A stretch of DNA of 10,036 bases, from contig LIUJ01000215.1 in the NCBI GenBank assembly GCA_001462255.1, positions 1-10,036 on the forward strand. The letters run 5' to 3'. This document shows, in pieces, positions 1 through 6,402 of this stretch (its first letter is position 1; each line of letters opens with the position of its first letter). The notes below the pieces were generated by a model, which was given only the letters and a program-made list of their open reading frames with translations, was not told the DNA's origin and ran no database searches. The DNA comes from Fibrobacteria bacterium GUT77 (GTDB lineage Bacteria > Fibrobacterota > Chitinivibrionia > Chitinivibrionales > Chitinispirillaceae). The position numbers and the translations under genes were made by a program.

Positions 1-2
1 GA

Positions 3-569
3 ATAATATCGCGTACGCATTACAGCGATATTATACGTATCCATTTGTTATGCGAATACGGCGGGCTGTGGATAGACGCGACGACATTCGTTTCGAGCGG
101 ACTGCCGACTTTTGACGGATTTTCGTATTGGACCGGCAGGTGGAACGGCGGCCGCCGATTCTCGAAAACCAAGCAGTTCACCGACTTTTTATCATATTGT
201 CTGCCGAACGATATTTTATGGAGTTTTCTCAAGGAACTATATATTGACTATTGGGGCAAGTTCGACAAATTAGCCAGTTACCACATGCTTGAAGTGGCTA
301 TGCGTTGCGCGTACGAAGAGATTGTATCGGTAAAACGCCTCACAAACGCCGTACCGACGACACGACATGGCATGTTTGACCTATACACATTATTGAATTC
401 CGAATATTCTCAAGAAAGTTACGACGAGCTATGCAAAGAGGTACGCTTTCATAAGCTGACTTACAAGGAAGATTTCAGAAAACGCACAGCCGGCGGCAAG
501 CCGACTTTTTACGGACACTTATACGATATATATGAACGCGAGCTGGCGGAGGGTAAGATCGCATTATGA
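3..569 (+). CDS. Capsular polysaccharide synthesis-type glycosyltransferase, 5' truncated by window edge
   Basis: The reading frame is open from the first complete codon at position 3; the apparent TTG start at 45 is not real, because conserved sequence precedes it (HYSDIIRIHLL, then CEYGGLWIDATTF). This block is the hallmark of the capsular polysaccharide synthesis family (Pfam Caps_synth, related to GT32 enzymes such as mannosyltransferase Och1-like proteins). There the YGGxWxD segment carries the acidic residues expected to bind metal and nucleotide sugar. About 188 residues are visible; the N-terminal nucleotide-binding part lies outside the window. A later FYGHLYDIYEREL segment closes the protein. 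The likely role is transfer of a sugar onto a growing surface glycan in the cytoplasm; donor and acceptor cannot be read from sequence. The stop TGA overlaps the ATG of the next gene (ATGA), so the two are almost certainly co-translated. Family assignment is firm, specificity unknown. Confidence 0.85.
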   Translation: MISRTHYSDIIRIHLLCEYGGLWIDATTFVSSGLPTFDGFSYWTGRWNGGRRFSKTKQFTDFLSYCLPNDILWSFLKELYIDYWGKFDKLASYHMLEVAMRCAYEEIVSVKRLTNAVPTTRHGMFDLYTLLNSEYSQESYDELCKEVRFHKLTYKEDFRKRTAGGKPTFYGHLYDIYERELAEGKIAL

Positions 570-1669
570 ATATAGGCGTAGACATAAAAGCGTTTAAGGG
601 CGCGTCAACCAAAACAAGCAGAACCGGAATCAGCAGATACATAACGTGTATTCTCGACGAATTGCAGGAGATCGACACGGAAAACGATTACTATCTAATG
701 GAATGCAAAGCGTCCGACTACGCGCCGGTCAATCCGCGGTGGAAGAAATTTTCATATAACGGCAAGATGTTGGGAACGCTGTGGTTGCAAACGGTCGTTC
801 CGAAATTGATAAAGAAGCACGATATAGACGTATTTTGGGCTCCGGAGCAGATAGGCCCGGTTTTCGGGTTGCCGCGCGGCGTAAAGGTCGTTACCACTAT
901 CCACGATTTCACCTTTCTGCGCTACCCGCAAACGTGCAGGGCCTCCGTCCTTCTGATCCAGAAATTACTGACCGCCCCGACAATAAAAAAATCCGCGGCG
1001 CTTGTTCCGGTTTCCGATTATGTAAAAAAGGAGTTGCTTGATCTTTATCCATACGTGTCAAAAACACGAAAGATCATTCGGACTATAGGTTTAGGCAGCG
1101 ATATTAAAAGCCTTGATGTAAAAAGCTATCCGGTCAAGCGGGAAGGTTTTTTATTCTTTTCGGGCAACATGGAACCCCGCAAAAATCTCTATAGACTCAT
1201 CAAAGCGCTTGAAATCGTAAACGCGTCGGGCGTTGAGATCGACCTACAAATATGCGGCCCAAGCGGATGGAAAAACACCGACTTGCGCGAACTGATGGAA
1301 TCAAGCCCAATCAAACATCGCGTAAAACATCTCGGCTATCTCTCCGAAGCGGATTTGTCGAACCGGTATCTTACCTGCGCCGCCGTCGTCTTCCCGTCGA
1401 TCTACGAGGGTTTCGGTCTACCGGTACTTGAAGCTCTTAACCTCAACACGCCGGTTCTAACATCAAAGGGAACAGTGATGGAGGAGATCGCGGGGCAAAA
1501 CGCGCTATATTTTGACCCGTACGACGAACATTCCATCGCCGAAACGATAACCGATTTTTTGAAGACGGGTGGACCGGTCATCAATCACGAGTCTTTGAAT
1601 AAGTATACGTGGAGAAAATCGGCGGAGGAATTGCTCGCGGTTTTCAGGGAAGTCGTCAATCCGCGTTAA
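566..1669 (+). CDS. GT4 family glycosyltransferase (GT-B fold)
   Basis: This 367-residue protein has the two-domain layout of GT4 retaining glycosyltransferases. The N-terminal half contains GISRYI (21-26), the usual glycine-rich acceptor-side loop, and TTIHDFTFLRYP (110-121). The C-terminal donor-binding half begins around FFSGNMEPRKNL (197-208), which is typical of the mannosyl/rhamnosyltransferase branch. It carries the EX7E signature in YEGFGLPVLEAL, with E281 and E289. Length is normal for the family. No signal peptide or membrane helix is evident, so it should act at the cytoplasmic face on a lipid-linked acceptor. The ATG overlaps the stop of the upstream transferase; a GGAGGG at 548-553 lies 12 bases upstream, a long spacing that fits translational coupling. 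The last 14 bases overlap the end of the opposite-strand GT2 gene. The sugar transferred is unknown. Confidence 0.93.
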   Translation: MNIGVDIKAFKGASTKTSRTGISRYITCILDELQEIDTENDYYLMECKASDYAPVNPRWKKFSYNGKMLGTLWLQTVVPKLIKKHDIDVFWAPEQIGPVFGLPRGVKVVTTIHDFTFLRYPQTCRASVLLIQKLLTAPTIKKSAALVPVSDYVKKELLDLYPYVSKTRKIIRTIGLGSDIKSLDVKSYPVKREGFLFFSGNMEPRKNLYRLIKALEIVNASGVEIDLQICGPSGWKNTDLRELMESSPIKHRVKHLGYLSEADLSNRYLTCAAVVFPSIYEGFGLPVLEALNLNTPVLTSKGTVMEEIAGQNALYFDPYDEHSIAETITDFLKTGGPVINHESLNKYTWRKSAEELLAVFREVVNPR

Positions 1670-2639
1670 TAATATCGATTTTTTTCAACTTCTCAAACCG
1701 ATAGAACTCCGCCCTTTTCGCTTTGAACAGCGCGACGTTTTCTTTTCTGGTTTGACGATAGCGGCATATCCCGCGTAGTGCGTCAAACCTTGCTTTCAGG
1801 TATAACAACGGGTTCTTGGCCCTTACGACAAACACTCTGATCACTCGTAACTCCATAATCAACATATACGGTAATCGTTTAAAAATATCCCACGCCGGAA
1901 TATTTTTGTAAAGGAACCAAAGGCGGTTCCGCTCGCGGAAATAGTATTGGCGTCCTCTATTTTTCTTGAACGTAAATCCGTCCTTATGGTACACCACGGC
2001 GTTTGGGGCGTAGGCGCAGCGCCAAGAACGCAGAAAGGCCCGTAGGCAAAAGTCCGTCTCCTCCATGTAACCGAAGAAATCCGCGTCGTATCCGCCCAAA
2101 TCTTTGAAGACTTTTGTTCTGATAACGGCCGAACCGCCGTTCGCGCTTAAAACATAGCCTTGCTTTGAGAACAGTTCTCCGTCGCAAAACTCGCGCCCGT
2201 AGCCGAACGGCAAGAGCGTCAGTTCTTTGGATACGCAGTGATAGATTCCGTCGACCTTCGTTCGGTCGTAATAATTCATCTGACGGCAACTCACAATTCC
2301 AATCGACGTATCTTTAAGCAACGCCAGCGGCTGGTCAAGCCACGACGGTTCCACTACCATATCATTGTTCAGGGTGGCGATGAACTCACCCGTAGCGTTT
2401 TCAACACCTACGTTTACTCCGGCCGCGAAGCCGATATTGGTTTTTAGCCTGACTATTTTTAACCTGTTATCGTAACCGTCGCAAATTTTATTTGCGATAT
2501 TTACGGATTCATCGGTAGACCCATTGTCAACAATGACTATTTCAATATCCTTATGATTAATCCCCAACACGCTCCTTAGGCACTCCGGCAAGACTTCAGC
2601 GCCGTTCCAATTTACAATTACTATTGATACAAGAGGCAT
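1656..2639 (-). CDS. GT2 family glycosyltransferase (dTDP-rhamnosyltransferase-like branch)
   Basis: This 327-residue inverting GT-A enzyme starts MPLVSIVIVNWNG, followed by VDNGSTDES (37-45), the nucleotide-binding part. The DXD position reads NNDM (91-94), as is common in the rhamnosyltransferase-like (WbbL/RfbF-type) branch. The acceptor side has SANGGSAVIR and GYMEETDFCLR (190-200), where the E/D cluster holds the expected catalytic base. A basic C-terminal tail (about 230-327) may lie against the membrane. ATG at 2637-2639 is preceded on its strand by AAGGA with a 10-base gap. Its 3' end overlaps the convergent GT4 gene by 14 bases, so no terminator can sit between them. It follows another GT2 gene with a 148-base gap that may hold its own promoter. 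Sugar specificity is not readable; rhamnose is only the most common outcome for this branch. Confidence 0.93.
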   Translation of the reverse strand: MPLVSIVIVNWNGAEVLPECLRSVLGINHKDIEIVIVDNGSTDESVNIANKICDGYDNRLKIVRLKTNIGFAAGVNVGVENATGEFIATLNNDMVVEPSWLDQPLALLKDTSIGIVSCRQMNYYDRTKVDGIYHCVSKELTLLPFGYGREFCDGELFSKQGYVLSANGGSAVIRTKVFKDLGGYDADFFGYMEETDFCLRAFLRSWRCAYAPNAVVYHKDGFTFKKNRGRQYYFRERNRLWFLYKNIPAWDIFKRLPYMLIMELRVIRVFVVRAKNPLLYLKARFDALRGICRYRQTRKENVALFKAKRAEFYRFEKLKKIDIINAD

Positions 2640-2787
2640 TGTGACTATGTCCTTGGGTTTGTATATTAATATAAACGACGGCTATCCGTTGCCGCTATCG
2701 TAAAATAATATTTTTATATGGAATTAGCAAAACTTTTTATTTTGACGCGAAACCCATTTGTATCGAATGCGGGTGTATCCACAAAAT
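2640..2787 (-). promoter_or_regulatory. Gap between the two GT2 genes with candidate promoter
   Basis: Reading the minus strand, TTGCTA (2725-2730) and TATTTT (2702-2707) are separated by 17 bases and make a plausible but weak sigma-70-type promoter for the downstream GT2 gene. They give a leader of roughly 55 bases. The leader contains a perfect 12-base AT palindrome, TATATTAATATA (2662-2673). The Shine-Dalgarno AAGGA is at 2650-2654. No convincing stem followed by a T-run was found after the upstream GT2 stop, so readthrough from that gene is also possible. Confidence 0.35.
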
Positions 2788-3777
2788 TTACTTTACCGTC
2801 TGACCCGTACGTTGACGGTCTTTACGGGCAATATCTTTGACCGCGCTAAAAAAACCGGATGCGAATTTATGATAATCTCCTGAAAACAGACGTTTGATGA
2901 TTCTTGGTATGCGCATCAGTCCGCTAAGCGAAATATTTTTACGAAATAAGTAAAATTCAATTATATTCGCAAATACTTTATGTTGTTCCTCCGTTAGATG
3001 AAATTTGCGGTCAAGTTCATTGAGTACGTTTTGTATTGAGCTTACGCTCTTATCATAATCAAAAATATCATTCGCTCGTTGAAAAAGACTTTTTGCCGTT
3101 GGTGTTCCCAGTTGCTGGCTTGAATGTTTACGATAATTTACGGTAACCGCGTCGTTAAAGAAAAGCTTCCCGTTTAATACGGCTACCATCGCCATCCAAT
3201 AATCATGTATGATCTTAGCCGGAAACGGCCTTGCTTCCTCGAAGAGCGACTTTGTTACCGCCGCGGTAGCCCCTGTCACAACATTACCCCTAACAAACGT
3301 CTCAAATCCTTTCCCGACTCTAACCTTTTTCTGTCTGTTTTTATCAAAACCGAAACCGGCCCACAATTTACCTAATCTGCGATTTGTTTCATCCACGACG
3401 ACCGCGTCGGTAAAAGCCATACCGCAGTTCGGATTTTCTAAAAATATGTCTTCCAGTATCTTCACCTTATCCGGTAACCAAACGTCGTCCTGATCGCACA
3501 AAATTATAATATTACCGGTACAGACGGACATCGCTTTTTCAAAATTTTTGGTACTGCCCAAATTCTCCTCATTAATCACAACCCTAACCGAAAACGGCGC
3601 GCCTGCCGCGAACTCTTTAAGGATATCTACCGTATCGTCAACCGACCCGTCATCGCAGACGACAAGCTCGTCGACCGGACGCGACTGCGCGAGGATGCTG
3701 TCCAACTGTTCTTTCAGGAACTTTTGGCCGTTATAGGTCGTCATGGCGACGGATATCTTATTTACCTCGCTCAACAC
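2788..3777 (-). CDS. GT2 family glycosyltransferase with CDQDDVW motif
   Basis: This 329-residue protein begins MLSEVNKISVAMTTYNGQ, followed by VVCDDGSVDDT (39-49). The DXD-type motif is CDQDDVW (94-100), the form typical of a GT2 branch often found in polymer-building surface-glycan loci, frequently annotated as rhamnosyltransferase. HDYW (191-194) supplies the likely catalytic base D192. The C-terminal 90 residues are helical and basic with no obvious membrane span. The start is GTG at 3775-3777, inside the end of the ATPase gene (7-base overlap). A purine-rich GAGGGGGAG lies about 6 bases upstream within the ATPase coding sequence, so translation is probably coupled to it. TTG at the second codon is an alternative start; the domain is complete either way. 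Donor sugar is unknown. Confidence 0.92.
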   Translation of the reverse strand: MLSEVNKISVAMTTYNGQKFLKEQLDSILAQSRPVDELVVCDDGSVDDTVDILKEFAAGAPFSVRVVINEENLGSTKNFEKAMSVCTGNIIILCDQDDVWLPDKVKILEDIFLENPNCGMAFTDAVVVDETNRRLGKLWAGFGFDKNRQKKVRVGKGFETFVRGNVVTGATAAVTKSLFEEARPFPAKIIHDYWMAMVAVLNGKLFFNDAVTVNYRKHSSQQLGTPTAKSLFQRANDIFDYDKSVSSIQNVLNELDRKFHLTEEQHKVFANIIEFYLFRKNISLSGLMRIPRIIKRLFSGDYHKFASGFFSAVKDIARKDRQRTGQTVK

Positions 3778-5015
3778 GGCGGACTCCCCCTCTCACCGGA
3801 TAATATTCCCGCAATCCGGAACGAAATATCCCTGAAATTCACAAATTCGGTATCCTCTATTTTAACGCTCTTGTCCCCCCCGTAAACAACGTACCCCCCC
3901 GTGGCGCCGTCCGATAGTTTCCGAAAAAGTTTTATGTTCTTGGCGAAAGACGTGTCAAACGTCGCCCCGGATTTGATCTCTATCGGGATCAGCTCCCGCC
4001 CTTTGCTCAGAATCAGATCCACCTCCAAACCGTTTTGGCTGCGAAAATAATAAACCCCGGAGTTCTTTCCTCGGTTGTACATCGTTTTGAGCGCGTCGGC
4101 GACGATCATATTTTCAAATAAGCCGCCCACGAGAGGATCCCTGAATACCTGATTCGGGCTCTCTATTTCGAGCAAAGAGGCGGCTAAACCCACATCGGTA
4201 AAATAGAGTTTTGGGGTTTTTATTACCCGCTTCCCGAAATTGGCAAAATAGCACGGAAGCCTGAAAACGATGAAACTCGCCTCCAATATGGAAATCCATG
4301 AGTTTAGCGTCGGTTGCGACACGCCTACGTCGCAGGCTAAAGAATTGAGATTCATAAGTTGCCCTATCCGCCCCGCCAACAACTTGATAAAGCGCTCAAA
4401 CGAACTTTGGTTGGCCACGTTTATAAGCTGTCTGACATCGCGCTCCACGTAGGTCGCGTAATAATTTTGATACAAATATTTCGGGGTAACGGACTCGCTG
4501 TAAATACGCGGCATAAACCCTCTATATATATATTCGTCTCTTTCAAGCGTAATGCCGGCGCCGCTTAGCTCGGCGATTGTCAGCGGCAAAAGAGTGATCA
4601 GCGCCGTACGCCCGGCGAGCGACTGGGCGATATTCGCCTTTATCTGCGGTTGATGGGATCCGGTAAGGATAAATTGCCCTTTGGTGTCTGCCTCATCCGT
4701 CATCACCTGTATGTAACTTAACAATTCGGGTACACGCTGAACCTCGTCTATTATCAAGCTACCCGAATGATTTTTAAAGAAATCACGCGGATATTTTCGA
4801 GCGAACTCCCTTGTATCAGGTTCTTCGAGATTTACATACTCGTGATTCGGAAAAAGCGCCTTTGCCAGGGTGGTTTTCCCCGACTGGCGCGGCCCGATAA
4901 CGGTGACCGCCGGATACTCTTCGGCCATATTGAGGATATGGTCGGTTATCTCTCTACGTATCATAATTACACCGCCGCCTCTTTTCATCCGATCTTCTTG
5001 TATTGATTCCTCCAC
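3771..5015 (-). CDS. AAA_14 / DUF4143 ATPase with nuclease-like C-terminal domain
   Basis: Up to 414 residues, matching the widespread AAA_14 plus DUF4143 family of unknown physiological role. Numbering is from the longest start, a GTG at 5013-5015. Walker A is GPRQSGKTT (41-49). Walker B is SLIIDEVQ (86-93), with the family's following VPELLSYIQ. LTGSHQ (117-122) fits sensor 1. The segment around NLNSLACDVGVSQPTLNSWI (222-241) looks like the family's helix-turn-helix. The end holds EVDLILSKGRELIPIEIKSG (331-350), a D-x12-E-x-K pattern like PD-(D/E)XK nucleases. Most homologues begin near MIRREI, so ATG at 4962-4964 (residue 18) may be the true start; ATG at 4986-4988 is a third option, and no Shine-Dalgarno decides between them. 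Its 3' end overlaps a GT2 gene and carries two G7 tracts. It is divergent from the Fic gene. Role is unknown; regulation or defence is conjecture. Confidence 0.9.
   Translation of the reverse strand: MEESIQEDRMKRGGGVIMIRREITDHILNMAEEYPAVTVIGPRQSGKTTLAKALFPNHEYVNLEEPDTREFARKYPRDFFKNHSGSLIIDEVQRVPELLSYIQVMTDEADTKGQFILTGSHQPQIKANIAQSLAGRTALITLLPLTIAELSGAGITLERDEYIYRGFMPRIYSESVTPKYLYQNYYATYVERDVRQLINVANQSSFERFIKLLAGRIGQLMNLNSLACDVGVSQPTLNSWISILEASFIVFRLPCYFANFGKRVIKTPKLYFTDVGLAASLLEIESPNQVFRDPLVGGLFENMIVADALKTMYNRGKNSGVYYFRSQNGLEVDLILSKGRELIPIEIKSGATFDTSFAKNIKLFRKLSDGATGGYVVYGGDKSVKIEDTEFVNFRDISFRIAGILSGERGSPPC
3875..3900 (-). repeat. Paired homopolymer tracts (two G7 runs on the coding strand)
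   Basis: Two runs of seven C on the + strand (3875-3881 and 3894-3900) are seven G on the coding strand of the ATPase gene, separated by 12 bases. They encode the GG pairs in ATGGYVVYGG (residues 371-380). Slippage in either would shift the frame for roughly the last 35 to 45 codons, including the region overlapping the downstream GT2 start. G tracts of this length are the usual substrate of slipped-strand phase variation, but here that is only possible, not shown. Confidence 0.5.
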
Positions 5016-5025
5016 AAAAAAATAC

Positions 5026-5054
5026 GGTATTTTAAAGTCGAACTTTGAAATACC
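5026..5054 (-). promoter_or_regulatory. 29-base palindrome with trailing T-run in the ATPase leader (operator or attenuator)
   Basis: The arms pair at 12 of 14 positions around one central base. On the minus strand the outer stem is GGTATTT/AAATACC and the inner stem AAAGT/ACTTT, with one mismatch between. It lies just downstream of the predicted transcription start of the ATPase gene and is followed by GTA and seven T (5016-5022). The transcript could therefore form a weak intrinsic-terminator-like stem before the start codon. As DNA it could equally be a dimeric repressor site at +1. Its sequence differs from the repeat array nearby. Confidence 0.5.
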
Positions 5055-5058
5055 ATAA

Positions 5059-5088
5059 AATATAGGTTGTCGCCACTCATAAAGTCAA
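5059..5088 (-). promoter_or_regulatory. Sigma-70-type promoter for the ATPase gene
   Basis: On the minus strand, -35 TTGACT (5083-5088) and -10 TATATT (5059-5064) are separated by 18 bases. Both hexamers are one base from consensus, which makes this the best promoter in the window. Transcription would begin near 5052, about 37 bases before the furthest upstream GTG and about 88 before the likely ATG at 4964. Read into the overlapping GT2 gene, it would also drive that gene. Confidence 0.65.
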
Positions 5089-5121
5089 TAGTTTTAACAA
5101 AAAATTTAACAAGACAGACAT

Positions 5122-5291
5122 ACGAGCGTAAAAAACAGGTATTTTTACCCTCGTTTCGTGAACGAAGGTAAATTTACCCTCGTTTTTTAGACGAGAGTAA
5201 AAACATAGCGTTTCTACCCTTGTTTCGTAAACGCGGGTAAATCTTACTCTCGTTCTTCGAACGAACGTAAAATATATATACTTTTACACTC
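5122..5291. repeat. Array of four 29-base palindromes with flanking half-sites between the divergent ATPase and fic genes
   Basis: Four imperfect palindromes of 29 bases lie at 5144-5172, 5173-5201, 5213-5241 and 5243-5271. The consensus is a left arm TTTACCCTCGTT, a short centre, and a right arm AACGARGGTAAA; each unit pairs at 10 or 11 of 14 positions by hand count. A right half-site ACGAGCGTAAA is at 5122-5132 and a left half-site TTTACACTC at 5283-5291. Left-arm starts fall at 5144, 5173, 5213, 5243 and 5283, so spacing alternates 29, 40, 30, 40. The preceding right half-site is 40 bases before the next right arm. Alternation on a roughly helical period suggests cooperative binding by a dimeric or multimeric regulator. 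The array ends about 22 bases before the fic start codon. The binding protein is not identified; the Fic C-terminal winged helix or the ATPase are candidates. Confidence 0.85.
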
Positions 5292-5313
5292 ATCCATAAT
5301 CTATATTTACAAC
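5277..5313 (+). promoter_or_regulatory. Start region of the Fic gene: candidate -10 boxes and no Shine-Dalgarno
   Basis: Two possible -10 boxes are visible: TATACT (5277-5282), giving a leader of about 25 bases, and TATATT (5302-5307), which would give a nearly leaderless mRNA starting at the ATG. Neither has a good -35 box; the expected position falls in the last palindrome or the flanking half-site, so a bound protein could activate or block. The 25 bases before the ATG contain no purine-rich ribosome binding site, unlike most other starts here. Confidence 0.35.
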
Positions 5314-6402
5314 ATGACCGAATTTAACCGCAAAACACCGTACAACGACCTGCCGCCGTTGCCGCCGAAGGCCGATATTGAGACGAAAAGCATACTCCGT
5401 AAAACCGTTTCGGCGGGCAGGGCCCTAGCGAAGTTTAACGGCACTCTGATGAATCTGCCTAATCCCAATTTGTTCTTAGACACCATCTACCTACAGGAAG
5501 CGAAGACGAGTTCGGAGGTAGAGAACATCATCACCACCAACGACGAACTCTACAAATCGCTGGTAGCGGACAAAAATGTGGAAAACACGGCGACAAAAGA
5601 GGTTTTGAACTACAAAGAGGCGCTTTGGCAAGGTATAGAAGAGCTAAAGACCAAACCGTTCATTTCGACCAATCTTTGCGTCAAAATCGTTCAGCGCATA
5701 AAGCAAAGCAACGCTTCCATTAGGGTTACGCCCGGAACGACTTTGAGTAACGCCCGCGGCGAAGTGATTTACACGCCGCCTATCGGAGAGAGCGTTATAC
5801 GTGAAAAACTGGCGAATTTGGAAAGATTCATAAACGACGATAGCGACGGCATTGACCCCTTGATTAAAATGGCGCTGATGCACTATCAGTTTGAGGCCAT
5901 ACACCCCTTTACCGACGGTAACGGAAGAACCGGCAGAATCTTACTGCTACTCTATCTCAAATTATCGGGACTGTTGGATAATCCGGCCATTTATCTAAGC
6001 GACTACATTATCAAGAATAAAACGCGGTATTACCGTAGTCTGCAGGGCGTAACCGAACGGAACGAGTGGGAGGACTACATTTTATATATGTTGGATATGA
6101 TTGAGGAAACTTCCGCGAAAGGTTTGGGGCGGTTGAGTGAAATCACAACGGTAATGGCCGAAACGGCGGATGAGATCAAAAAGAAACTTCCAAAGATTTA
6201 CTCAAAAGATTTGTTGGACGCTTTATTTCGCCTGCCCTACACCAAACGCCGGCATCTGATCGACGCCGGTATCGGAACCCCCAAAACCGTTGGAAATTAT
6301 CTGATGGCGCTGGAAGAAAACGGGTTTTTGACGTCGGAAAGGGTCGGTAAAGAAAAACTATACCTTAATCGGCGGTTGTTACGGATTTTGGAGGATATGT
6401 GA
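5314..6402 (+). CDS. Fic-domain protein, class II (N-terminal inhibitory helix), with C-terminal winged helix
   Basis: This 362-residue protein has three parts. Residues 12-100 match the Fic N-terminal region (Pfam Fic_N), starting YNDLPPLPP. They include SSEVEN (66-71), the (S/T)xxxE(G/N) self-inhibition motif whose E70 is expected to block productive ATP binding. The Fic core follows with the complete motif HPFTDGNGRTGR (197-208); H197 is the catalytic base for transferring AMP to a target hydroxyl. RGEVIYTPP (148-156) fits the flap that positions the target. The last 65 residues look like a winged helix: GTPKTVGNYLMALEENGFL, then a basic ERVGKEKLYLN wing. All key residues are present, so it is probably an active, self-restrained AMPylator; the target is unknown. 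The start agrees with the family's usual N-terminus. The stop overlaps the flippase start (GTGA). Confidence 0.93.
   Translation: MTEFNRKTPYNDLPPLPPKADIETKSILRKTVSAGRALAKFNGTLMNLPNPNLFLDTIYLQEAKTSSEVENIITTNDELYKSLVADKNVENTATKEVLNYKEALWQGIEELKTKPFISTNLCVKIVQRIKQSNASIRVTPGTTLSNARGEVIYTPPIGESVIREKLANLERFINDDSDGIDPLIKMALMHYQFEAIHPFTDGNGRTGRILLLLYLKLSGLLDNPAIYLSDYIIKNKTRYYRSLQGVTERNEWEDYILYMLDMIEETSAKGLGRLSEITTVMAETADEIKKKLPKIYSKDLLDALFRLPYTKRRHLIDAGIGTPKTVGNYLMALEENGFLTSERVGKEKLYLNRRLLRILEDM
6390..6401 (+). promoter_or_regulatory. Ribosome binding site and GTG start of the flippase inside the end of the fic gene
   Basis: GGAGG (6390-6394) is followed by ATAT and GTG (6399-6401), which overlaps the fic stop TGA (6400-6402). 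The next possible start in frame is a TTG about 20 codons on, inside the conserved first helix region, so the GTG is well supported. The arrangement implies translation of the flippase is coupled to that of Fic. Confidence 0.75.

Noticed and set aside
45..47. TTG at 45 as the start of the first gene
   Set aside because: Conserved family residues (HYSDIIRIHL) are encoded upstream in the same open frame, so the gene starts outside the window.
1670..1690. Terminator after the first GT4 gene (T7 run)
   Set aside because: The T-run has no stable GC-containing stem before it and lies inside the convergent GT2 coding sequence.
1984..2289. 101-codon minus-strand open frame
   Set aside because: It is an arginine-rich out-of-frame shadow of the GT2 gene on the same strand.
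3209..3493. 94-codon + strand open frame
   Set aside because: It is antisense to the conserved middle of the GT2 gene and has no domain features or ribosome binding site.
5144..5271. CRISPR array
   Set aside because: The units are themselves palindromic, vary in sequence, and are separated by 0, 11 and 1 bases, so there are no spacers; no cas genes are present.
5314..6402. Doc-type toxin of a toxin-antitoxin pair
   Set aside because: The motif is the full AMPylating form HPFxDGNGRxxR, not the Doc variant, and the inhibition motif is in the same protein; no small antitoxin gene is adjacent.
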